Assembly (NCBI RefSeq): GCF_016462705.1
Contig: NZ_JAEMSS010000005.1
Coordinates: 1-52,213, forward strand
DNA from: Nocardioides sp.
GTDB lineage: Bacteria > Actinomycetota > Actinomycetes > Propionibacteriales > Nocardioidaceae
DNA: 52,213 nucleotides
Direction of reading: 5' to 3'
Shown: piece by piece, positions 16,060 through 23,281 of the stretch
Layout of the letters: the number at the start of each line of letters is the position of its first letter
Position numbering within the stretch: the stretch's first letter is position 1
The notes under the pieces: generated by a model
Seen by the model: the letters and a program-made list of their open reading frames with translations, nothing else
What the model was told of the DNA's origin: nothing
Database searches by the model: none
Made by a program: the position numbers and the translations under genes

Positions 16060-18369
16060 GTGGAGCAGTTCCTCACCTACACGTTCCTCGGACTGGTGCT
16101 CGGCGCCGTGTACGCCATCGCGGCGTCGGGCCTGGTCCTGACCTACACCACCTCGGGCATCTTCAACTTCGCCCACGGGGCGCAGGCGATGCTCGCGGCG
16201 TTCACCTACTGGCAGCTCACGGTGCCGTGGGGGCTCCCGCCGCTGGTGGCGTTCGTGCTGGTCGTGGGCGTCTTCGGACCGCTCGTCGGCATGGTGCTGC
16301 ACCAGGTGCTGATGAAGGGCCTGCGCGACGTCGAGGAGGTCACGAAGGTCGTCGTCACGGTCTCCGTGCTCCTCGGCATGGTCTCGCTGGCCACCTGGAT
16401 CTGGGACCCCGCCGAGCCGCGGTCGGTCGCGCTGCTCTTCGGCAACGCCAACTACGTCGACCTCGGCGGCGTGAAGATCCGCTACGGCGAGATCTTCGTG
16501 ATCCTGGCGGCCGTCGCGCTGGCCGTGGGTCTGCGGCTGCTCTTCACCCGGACCCGGCTCGGCGTGGCGATGCGGGGCGTCGTCGACGACCCCGACCTGC
16601 TCCGCCTCAACGGCTTCAACCCGGACCGGATCGCCCTCACCAGCTGGGCGATCGGGTCGGCGCTGGCGGCGTTCGCAGGAGCCGTCGTGACGCCCATCGC
16701 GGGCGGGTCGCTGGAGGCGACGACCCTGACGCTGCTGATCATCGACACGTTCGCGGCGGCCATGTTCGGCCGGCTGCGCAGCATCCCGCGGACCTTCGTC
16801 GGTGCGATGGTGCTCGGCCTGGCCGCGACGTACTTCCTCGGCTACGCGCCCACCCGGTTCGACTGGGTGTCGAACGTCCGTGGGGCGCTCCCGCTGATCG
16901 TGCTGTTCGTCGTCCTGCTCGTGCTGCCCCAGGACCGGCTGCGCGGGCTGGCGCAGATCCGCGGCCGGGAGCGACCCCGGGTGCCGTCGGTCCAGCAGGC
17001 GGTGGTGTGGGGCGCGGTCTTCGTCGGCCTTGTCGTGCTGCTCAGCCGGATCGCGGGTCCCGGGATGATCGGCCCGTGGGTCAACGCGATGGCGTTCGCG
17101 ATCATCGCGCTGTCGCTGGTGCCGCTCACCGGCTATGCCGGGGAGATCAACCTGGTGCCGCTGTCCTTCGGGGCGATCGGGATCATGGTGGCCTACCACA
17201 CGGGCATCGAGGGGATCGGTGTCGAGTCCCGGATGACCTGGGTGGGCATCGTGGCCGGGATCGCCGCGACCGCCCTGGTCGGCGCGCTGGTGGCCCTGCC
17301 CGCACTGCGGCTCCGCGGCCTCTACCTGGCCCTGGCGACGCTGGCGTTCGGCGGGATCATGTCGACGCTGGTGCTGCGCGAGATCAACCCGCGGCACTGG
17401 TTCGGCCTGGACATCGCGCTGTTCCCCAACGCCCGGCTCATCGTCCCGCGGCCGGAGATCGGGCCGCTGGACCTGGACGAGAACACCACCTACCTCATCG
17501 CGCTGTCGATCGTCTTCGCGGTGCTGGGCATCGCCGTCATCGCCCTGCGCAACAGCGGCTACGGCCGGCGCCTGGTCGCCATGCGCGACAGCCCGGCCGC
17601 CACGGCCATGCTGGGCCAGTCGCTGATCCGGCTGAAGCTCGGGGTGTTCGTGTTCTCGGCGTCGATCGCGGGGCTCGGCGGCATCCTGATCGCCTCCGCC
17701 CAGGGGTCGGTCTCCGGTGACGACTTCCTGATCACGGCCAGCCTGGTGCTGGTCATGCTCACCGTCGTGGGCGGCGTCAGCTACGTCAGCGGGGCCCTGT
17801 TCGGTGGCGTCGTCGTCGGGGTGGGGCTGTCCGCCCTCAACGGCACGTCGGCCGGGCTGGGCGCGGACATGCCGGACCTGGAGCCGACGTTCCTGGTCCT
17901 CAGCCACCTCGGCGCGCTGGCGATCGCGCTGACCGGGATCGGGGTCAACCACAACCCGAGCGGTGTGGTGCACGCGATCTCGTCGGCCTACCGGCCGCTG
18001 CGGGCGGCACCACCGGTGCTGGCCGGCGGAGCGGCAGCGGTCGCGCTGCTGGTCGGGCTCAACCTGGCCGGGGTGCTGGGGGACTGGGCGTTCGCGCTGC
18101 TGACCATGGTCGTGGTGTTCGCGCTGCCGGGTCTCGGTGCCCGGTTCATGCCCGAGCGGGTGCTCACGCCCGAGCAGCTCGCCGCCCGGGCCACACCTCG
18201 CGAGACCCCGCCCGAGATGCTCGGGCTGGACGTGCCGCTCACGATCGACGAGCGCCTCGAGCTCGACGCCGGCCTGGGTCTGCCGGCGGCGGCCGCGGCC
18301 GCCATGGAGCTCCGCGCCGACCCGGATCCGGTCGTCGGGGAGCAGGAGCCGGCTCATGTCCCTGCTTGA
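16060..18369 (+). CDS. Fused LivH-LivM ABC permease
   Basis: A 769-residue protein joining two permease domains that are usually separate. Residues 1-290 resemble LivH (GAVYAIAASGLVLTYTTSGIFNFAHGAQAM is the hallmark start, written here in part as YTTSGIFNFAHG). Residues about 310-620 resemble LivM (TGYAGEINLVPLSFGAIG, then LRLRGLYLALATLAFGG). A C-terminal extension has two more helices and a cytosolic acidic tail. The start is GTG at 16060 after GGAGGGG. Its 3' end overlaps the downstream ATPase gene by 14 bp. With the lipoprotein and two ATPases it makes a complete HAAT-family importer. Confidence 0.9.
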   Translation: MEQFLTYTFLGLVLGAVYAIAASGLVLTYTTSGIFNFAHGAQAMLAAFTYWQLTVPWGLPPLVAFVLVVGVFGPLVGMVLHQVLMKGLRDVEEVTKVVVTVSVLLGMVSLATWIWDPAEPRSVALLFGNANYVDLGGVKIRYGEIFVILAAVALAVGLRLLFTRTRLGVAMRGVVDDPDLLRLNGFNPDRIALTSWAIGSALAAFAGAVVTPIAGGSLEATTLTLLIIDTFAAAMFGRLRSIPRTFVGAMVLGLAATYFLGYAPTRFDWVSNVRGALPLIVLFVVLLVLPQDRLRGLAQIRGRERPRVPSVQQAVVWGAVFVGLVVLLSRIAGPGMIGPWVNAMAFAIIALSLVPLTGYAGEINLVPLSFGAIGIMVAYHTGIEGIGVESRMTWVGIVAGIAATALVGALVALPALRLRGLYLALATLAFGGIMSTLVLREINPRHWFGLDIALFPNARLIVPRPEIGPLDLDENTTYLIALSIVFAVLGIAVIALRNSGYGRRLVAMRDSPAATAMLGQSLIRLKLGVFVFSASIAGLGGILIASAQGSVSGDDFLITASLVLVMLTVVGGVSYVSGALFGGVVVGVGLSALNGTSAGLGADMPDLEPTFLVLSHLGALAIALTGIGVNHNPSGVVHAISSAYRPLRAAPPVLAGGAAAVALLVGLNLAGVLGDWAFALLTMVVVFALPGLGARFMPERVLTPEQLAARATPRETPPEMLGLDVPLTIDERLELDAGLGLPAAAAAAMELRADPDPVVGEQEPAHVPA

Positions 18370-19084
18370 GACGCGCGGTGTCACGGTCCGCTTCGGGGGC
18401 ACGACGGCGGTCGACGCGGTGGACCTCGCCCTCGAGTCCGGGCAGGTCACGGGTCTGATCGGGCCCAACGGCGCCGGCAAGACCACGCTGTTCAACGTGA
18501 TCACCGGGATGCAGCGGCCGACGTCGGGCTCGGTGCTGCTCGACGGCAGCGACATCACGCGCAAGTCCCCGGGGAAGCGGGGCCGGCTGGGCGTGGCCCG
18601 GACGTTCCAGCGGCTGGAGCTGTTCCTCTCCCTGAGCGTGCGCGACAACGTGCGTGTCGCGGGCGACATCGTCAAGGCGTCGCGACGCGGTGGCTACGAC
18701 GTCGAGGCCGAGACCCAGCGGGTCCTCGAGCTCACCGGACTGGCCGAGATCGCCGACCGGGAGGTCGCGGACATCCCGACCGGCCGGGCCCGGGTGGTCG
18801 AGGTGGCCCGAGCCCTGATGACCCACCCCCGGCTGCTCCTCCTCGACGAGCCGGCCTCGGGCCAGACCGAGCAGGAGACGGAGGTGTTCGCGGCCATGCT
18901 GCGCGCACTGGCGGACGACGGGCTGGGGATCTGCCTGGTCGAGCACGACCTCTCGCTGGTGATGTCGCTGTGCCGGACCATCCACGTCCTCGACCGGGGG
19001 CGGCTGATCGCCAGCGGCACGCCGGACGAGGTGCGGGCCACGCCCGAGGTGGTCGCGGCCTACATCGGAGCGGAGGTCATCTGA
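18356..19084 (+). CDS. livG: ABC-transporter ATPase, LivG type
   Basis: A 242-residue nucleotide-binding protein with Walker A GPNGAGKT, Q-loop ARTFQRLELF, Walker B LLLLDEPASG and H-loop VEHDLS. The signature region reads DIPTGRARVVEVARAL, unlike the usual LivG form with Y-G-x-Q-R-R-L-E, so the ABC signature is degenerate; in LivG proteins this loop is often non-canonical. The ATG at 18356 overlaps the permease gene by 14 bp. The stop TGA overlaps the next ATG (TGATG). It couples ATP hydrolysis to import with the LivF-type partner. Confidence 0.9.
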   Translation: MSLLETRGVTVRFGGTTAVDAVDLALESGQVTGLIGPNGAGKTTLFNVITGMQRPTSGSVLLDGSDITRKSPGKRGRLGVARTFQRLELFLSLSVRDNVRVAGDIVKASRRGGYDVEAETQRVLELTGLAEIADREVADIPTGRARVVEVARALMTHPRLLLLDEPASGQTEQETEVFAAMLRALADDGLGICLVEHDLSLVMSLCRTIHVLDRGRLIASGTPDEVRATPEVVAAYIGAEVI

Positions 19085-19839
19085 TGAGCGGCACCGAGGT
19101 GCTCGCCCCGGCCGTGGTCGGGCCCACCACCGCACCCGTGCTCGAGCTCGCGGGCGTCACCGCCGCGTACGGCCCGATCGAGGTGCTGCACGGCGTCGAC
19201 CTGCAGGTCGGCGCGGGTCAGGTCGTCGCGCTGCTCGGCCCCAACGGCGGTGGCAAGTCGACGACGCTCAAGGTCGCTGCCGGCCTGGTGCCCGCGACCG
19301 CCGGCGACGTCCGCTACGCGGGCCGGTCGGTCAACGGGGTGACCGCGCAGGAGGCCGCGGCCCTCGGGGTGTGCATGATCCCCGAGGGGCGGGGCGTCTT
19401 CGCCAACCTGACGGTCCGGGAGAACCTCTGGCTCGCCACCGGGACCGGCCCCTCGCGGACCGCGGTCGAGGAGGCGGCGTTCGCGCGGTTCCCGATCCTC
19501 GCCGACCGCCGCAACCAGCTCGCGGGCTCCATGTCCGGAGGCGAGCAGCAGATGCTCGCCCTGTCCAGGGCCCTGGCCTCGGACCCGGTCGTGCTCCTGC
19601 TCGACGAGCTCTCCATGGGGCTCGCGCCGATGATCGTGACCGAGATGTACGAGACCGTGTCCCGGCTCGTCGAGGAGGGCATCTCCGTCCTCGTCGCCGA
19701 GCAGTTCGCCCGCACCGTGCTGCCGATCGCGGACCTCGCTGCGGTCATGCTCCACGGACGCATCACCGCGGTCGGCACCCCTGCCGACATCGCCGCGGAC
19801 CTCGAGACCGCCTACCTGGGAGGACAAGACTCCAGATGA
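19084..19839 (+). CDS. livF: ABC-transporter ATPase, LivF type
   Basis: A 251-residue ATPase with Walker A GPNGGGKST, Q-loop MIPEGRGVFANLTVRENL, an intact signature MSGGEQQML, Walker B LLLDELSMGLAP, and VAEQ in place of the H-loop histidine, as is usual in LivF. About 18 extra N-terminal residues precede the LELAGVTAAYG strand. It starts 1 bp inside the LivG stop and its own stop overlaps the next ATG (ATGA), so the importer is one coupled operon. It is expected to form a heterodimer with the LivG-type subunit. Confidence 0.92.
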   Translation: MSGTEVLAPAVVGPTTAPVLELAGVTAAYGPIEVLHGVDLQVGAGQVVALLGPNGGGKSTTLKVAAGLVPATAGDVRYAGRSVNGVTAQEAAALGVCMIPEGRGVFANLTVRENLWLATGTGPSRTAVEEAAFARFPILADRRNQLAGSMSGGEQQMLALSRALASDPVVLLLDELSMGLAPMIVTEMYETVSRLVEEGISVLVAEQFARTVLPIADLAAVMLHGRITAVGTPADIAADLETAYLGGQDSR

Positions 19840-20207
19840 CCAGCACCTCCAGCACCCCCGGCACCGCCGACCGCAGCGCCGCCTTCACCGCCGCCGTGTC
19901 CGAGCGGAAGCTCAAGGCCGACGGGGCGTCCGGCGACCGGGTCGCCCGGATCCTCGGCATCGTCCTGATCGTCGTGGGCGTCCTCGTCACCGTCCTCGCC
20001 TGGCAGAACTCGCGCAGCCTCGACGACGCGCGTGACATCCAGTCCAACGAGATCCTGGCCGTCGTCGGGCTCGCCGTCACCGTGGTCGGCACGGGCCTCT
20101 ACGTGGTCGGAGCGCTCGCCCGGGTGCTGCGGCTCTGGCTGCTGCGTCAGCTCGTCGAGAGCCAGGACCGGGCGGACCAGCTGACCGAGGCGCTCAGGGG
20201 CAGGTGA
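19836..20207 (+). CDS. Small two-helix membrane protein at the end of the importer operon
   Basis: A 123-residue protein with ATG at 19836 inside the LivF stop and a good ribosome site GGGAGGA. Two hydrophobic helices are visible: ILGIVLIVVGVLVTVLAW and ILAVVGLAVTVVGTGLYVVG. They are separated by a short polar loop, with charged cytosolic ends (SERKLKADGASGDR and QLVESQDRADQLTEALRGR). It has no recognised domain. Coupling to the ATPases suggests an accessory role in the importer, but a free-standing function is equally possible. Confidence 0.7.
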   Translation: MTSTSSTPGTADRSAAFTAAVSERKLKADGASGDRVARILGIVLIVVGVLVTVLAWQNSRSLDDARDIQSNEILAVVGLAVTVVGTGLYVVGALARVLRLWLLRQLVESQDRADQLTEALRGR

Positions 20208-20224
20208 CAGACCTGGGGCGCGCC

Positions 20225-20920
20225 CTACGGGCGGAAAGCGCGCACGACCAGGCTCAGCCCGCGGAACCGGCCGACCGGGAGCAGCGACTCGACCGCGAGC
20301 GCCGCACGCAGCCCGGCGTTGAGCGGCGCTGCGACCTCTTCCATCTCGCTCTCGCTCTCGTTGTTCGAGCGGCGCATCCGCGCGACCGGGCGGAGCAGCA
20401 CGTTCCAGGAGGCGATGTCGTGCACCACGAACCCGTGTCGCTCGACCAGGTCGAGCAGGTCCTGCCGTTCGTAGCGGCGGACGTGCCCGAGCGCGACGTC
20501 GTGACCGCTCCACAGCTCCATGCCGGCCGGCACGGCGACGAGGAGACGGCCCCCCGGACGCAGCACCCGGTGCGACTCCGCTGCCACGGACTCGTGGTCC
20601 TCGACGTGCTCCCACACGTCGGTCGACATCACCAGGTCGACGCTCTGGTCCGCCGCCGGCAGCCTGGTGGCGTCGCCGCGCACCACGTCGAGCCCTCGGG
20701 CGGCGCACAGCTCGGCGCCGACCTCGGTGAGCTCGACCCCGGTCACCTGCCAGCCGAGGTCCCGCAGGACGGCGGCGTTGCCGCCCGGCCCCGGGCCCAC
20801 GTCGAGCGCCCGGCCGGCGGGCACGCCCTTCATCAGGCGGCGGACGAGGGCACGGCGGCCGGCGTACCACCAGTGGCGCTCCTCGAGTGCCGCCGAGCGG
20901 CGCAGCTCGTCGTCGTCCAT
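20225..20920 (-). CDS. Class I SAM-dependent methyltransferase
   Basis: A 231-residue methyltransferase. EERHWWYAGRRALVRR precedes the SAM site ALDVGPGPGGNAAVL (motif I), VTGVELTEVGAELC (acidic loop), GDATRLPAADQSVDLVMSTDVWEH (motif IV area) and HRVLRPGGRLLVAVPA. A C-terminal segment with basic and hydrophobic stretches follows. A strong Shine-Dalgarno GGAGGGAGG lies 9 nt before the ATG. The EERHWWY opening is common in methyltransferases near glycan clusters. The substrate is unknown. It is convergent with the importer operon (17-bp gap) and divergent from the MoxR gene. Confidence 0.85.
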   Translation of the reverse strand: MDDDELRRSAALEERHWWYAGRRALVRRLMKGVPAGRALDVGPGPGGNAAVLRDLGWQVTGVELTEVGAELCAARGLDVVRGDATRLPAADQSVDLVMSTDVWEHVEDHESVAAESHRVLRPGGRLLVAVPAGMELWSGHDVALGHVRRYERQDLLDLVERHGFVVHDIASWNVLLRPVARMRRSNNESESEMEEVAAPLNAGLRAALAVESLLPVGRFRGLSLVVRAFRP

Positions 20921-20945
20921 GTCGCTCGGCCTCCCTCCGCGGGGA

Positions 20946-20975
20946 ACCCTAGTCGGCGCAGGACGGCCCTACGAT
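20946..20975. promoter_or_regulatory. Divergent -10 pair, methyltransferase and MoxR genes
   Basis: TAGGGT on the minus strand (20951-20946) would drive the methyltransferase with a short leader carrying its ribosome site. TACGAT on the plus strand (20970-20975) lies 7 nt before ATG 20983 and would give a leaderless moxR mRNA. Confidence 0.45.
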
Positions 20976-20982
20976 GACCGAC

Positions 20983-22035
20983 ATGTCCTCCGAGCCCGTG
21001 ACCGTGCCGACCCCGGTCGCCCCGCCGACCGCGCAGCCGGCGCCGGCCCCGCCGACCGCGCAGGCGACCGGGCCGCTGACCGCGGAGGAGGCCACCTGGT
21101 TCCGCGGGGCCTTCGACCTGGTGACCGACAACATCGCCCAGGCCGTCCTCGGCAAGCGGCACGTCATCCGGCTCACCCTGACCTGCCTGGTCTCGGAGGG
21201 CCACCTGCTGCTGGAGGACTTCCCGGGCACCGGCAAGACGATGCTGGCCCGAGGCCTGGCCAACAGCCTGTCGGGCACCCACGCGCGCATCCAGTTCACG
21301 CCCGACCTGCTGCCATCGGACATCACCGGTGTCACGGTGTACGACCAGGGCCACAACCGGTTCGAGTTCCATCCTGGGCCGGTGTTCCACCAGCTGATCC
21401 TGGCCGACGAGATCAACCGCGCGTCGCCCAAGACCCAGGCCGCCCTCCTCGAGGTCATGGAGGAGGGGCAGGTCACCGTGGACGGGGTCACCCACACGGT
21501 GCCGCGTCCGTTCATGGTGATCGCGACCCAGAACCCGATCGAGCAGGCCGGCACGTACCGGTTGCCCGAGGCGCAGCTCGACCGGTTCCTCATGAAGACC
21601 TCCGTCGGCTACCCGGACGCGGAGGCGACCGAGGAGCTGCTGATGAGCTCCGGCATCCGGGACCGCGCGGCGCTGCTCGAACCGGTGGTCGACCCGGCGA
21701 TCGTGCAGGAGATGAGCAAGATCGCCGACCGGGTCTACGTCGACCGGGCGGTGATCAGCTACGTCCGCCAGCTGGCCGAGGCCTCACGCGACCTCGAGCA
21801 CGTCCGGCTCGGCCTCTCGGCGCGCGGGTGCCTGGCGCTGATCCGGGTGGCGAAGACCTGGGCGGCGGCCGACGGGCGCACGCACGTGGTCCCCCAGGAC
21901 GTGGTCACGCTCGCCTCGCCGGTGCTGTGCCACCGGCTGCTCCTCGATGCTGAGGCGGCGTTCCGCGGGGTCACGGTCGACGACGTCATCCAGCAGCTGA
22001 TGGCAGCCGTCCCGGCGCCACTGGATCGGGCCTGA
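20983..22035 (+). CDS. MoxR-family AAA+ ATPase
   Basis: A 350-residue AAA+ ATPase of the MoxR group. After a Pro/Ala/Thr-rich N-terminal linker (about 30 residues) come Walker A EDFPGTGKTMLA, the sensor region FMVIATQNPIEQAGTYRLPEAQLDRF with a Walker B-type LADEINRASPKTQ, and an arginine-containing lid. The start is taken at ATG 20983 because a TACGAT -10 sits 7 nt upstream; ATG 20974 overlaps that hexamer. It is followed 3 bp later by a DUF58 gene and then a transglutaminase-like gene, the classic MoxR cluster, in which the ATPase is thought to act as a chaperone/remodeller for the DUF58 von Willebrand-type protein. Confidence 0.92.
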   Translation: MSSEPVTVPTPVAPPTAQPAPAPPTAQATGPLTAEEATWFRGAFDLVTDNIAQAVLGKRHVIRLTLTCLVSEGHLLLEDFPGTGKTMLARGLANSLSGTHARIQFTPDLLPSDITGVTVYDQGHNRFEFHPGPVFHQLILADEINRASPKTQAALLEVMEEGQVTVDGVTHTVPRPFMVIATQNPIEQAGTYRLPEAQLDRFLMKTSVGYPDAEATEELLMSSGIRDRAALLEPVVDPAIVQEMSKIADRVYVDRAVISYVRQLAEASRDLEHVRLGLSARGCLALIRVAKTWAAADGRTHVVPQDVVTLASPVLCHRLLLDAEAAFRGVTVDDVIQQLMAAVPAPLDRA

Positions 22036-22038
22036 GAG

Positions 22039-23274
22039 ATGGCGCGTTCGGGCCCCCGGGCCCGGGGGCTGCCGGCGCTCCGGGGCGTGCGCGGCGTGGG
22101 TCGCGGCCTCCGACGACTGGTGCGCGCCCTCGTCGGATCGGTCACCCCGGTGGGACGGTCGGTCCTGCTGATCAGCCTGCTGGCCTGGGCGGTGCACCAC
22201 TGGCTGGGCTGGCTGGAGTTCGGCGTCGTCGCCGCCATCGGTGCCTGCCTGCTGGCCGCCGCCCTCGTCCTGGTCCTGCTCCCGCAGCCCGCCCACGGCA
22301 GGTTGCTGGTGGAGCCCAACCGGGTGACCGCCGGCGAGCCGGCCGCCGCCGAGGTGTCGGTGCGGGCCAGGTGGGTGCCCCTGGTCAGCCCGACCGTGCG
22401 GCTCGAGGTGGCGGGGGAGACCCGGTCGATCCGGCTGCCGCTCGTCCTTCCCGGCGCCGAGCGCGCGGAGATCATCGAGGTGCCGCCGCTCCCGCGCGGC
22501 GTGCACCCGGTGGGCCCCATGATCCACCTCCGCACCGATCCGCTCGGCCTGCTGCGGCGGCGCTCGCGCTGGGCCGGCGTCGAGGAGCTGCTGGTGCGGC
22601 CGAGGCTGACCCTGCTGCGCGCCTTGGACCCGGGACTGATCAGCGACCTCGAGGGGGTCCCGAGCGACCATCCGGCCACCAGCGACCTGGCCTTCCACGC
22701 CCTGCGTGAGTACGTGCGCGGCGACGACCTCCGGCACGTGCACTGGCGTTCCTCGGCCAAGGCCGCCACCTTGCTGGTCCGCCAGTACGTCGAGACCCGG
22801 CGCAGCGAGGCCACCGTCCTCCTCGACGACGACGTGGCGGCCTACGCCGACGGCGCGGAGTTCGAGGTGGCGGTGTCCGCGGCGGCGTCGATGGCCGTGC
22901 GCGCCATGCGCGACGACTTCGACGTGACCCTGGTGTGCGGGGACGTCCACAGCTCGTCGAGGTCGGTCGACGTCCTGCTCGACGCGACCTGCCGGATCAC
23001 CCAGGGCAGCTCCGACCTGCGCGAGCGGGCGAGACGGGCCGCGGCCTCGGGCGCGGGAAGCAGCCTGGTGGTCCTGGTCACCGGCTCCGGGTGCGACCCG
23101 GCCCTGCTCCGGACCGCGGGCGCGGAGTTCCCCGCGGACGCGCTGCGGGTGCTGGTGCGGGTGGAGCTCGGGCAGCCGAGCACCATCACCACGGTCAGCG
23201 GGTTCCGGCCGGTCGTGCTCGGACGGCTCGACGACCTCCCGGCGCTCCTCACCAGCTCCGGCGTCGCGGCATGA
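22039..23274 (+). CDS. DUF58 protein (MoxR partner)
   Basis: A 411-residue protein with two N-terminal helices (about 40-85: SVLLISLLAWAVHHWLGWLEFGVVAAIGACLL region), then a periplasmic-like strand domain and the DUF58 core FHALREYVRGDDLRHVHWRSSAKAATLLVRQY (described here by its RGDDLRHVHWRSSAK motif). DUF58 resembles a degenerate VWA fold. Located between MoxR (3-bp gap) and the transglutaminase-like gene (7-bp gap), it fits the three-gene envelope-related cluster found widely in actinobacteria. Biochemical role unknown. Confidence 0.9.
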   Translation: MARSGPRARGLPALRGVRGVGRGLRRLVRALVGSVTPVGRSVLLISLLAWAVHHWLGWLEFGVVAAIGACLLAAALVLVLLPQPAHGRLLVEPNRVTAGEPAAAEVSVRARWVPLVSPTVRLEVAGETRSIRLPLVLPGAERAEIIEVPPLPRGVHPVGPMIHLRTDPLGLLRRRSRWAGVEELLVRPRLTLLRALDPGLISDLEGVPSDHPATSDLAFHALREYVRGDDLRHVHWRSSAKAATLLVRQYVETRRSEATVLLDDDVAAYADGAEFEVAVSAAASMAVRAMRDDFDVTLVCGDVHSSSRSVDVLLDATCRITQGSSDLRERARRAAASGAGSSLVVLVTGSGCDPALLRTAGAEFPADALRVLVRVELGQPSTITTVSGFRPVVLGRLDDLPALLTSSGVAA

Positions 23275-23281
23275 CGGCGCC

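Noticed and set aside
14434..18675. 1413-codon open frame on the minus strand opposite the importer operon
   Set aside because: Rich in R, H, D, G and Q, with no hydrophobic pattern or domain; a by-product of the C/G-ending codons of the real genes on the plus strand.
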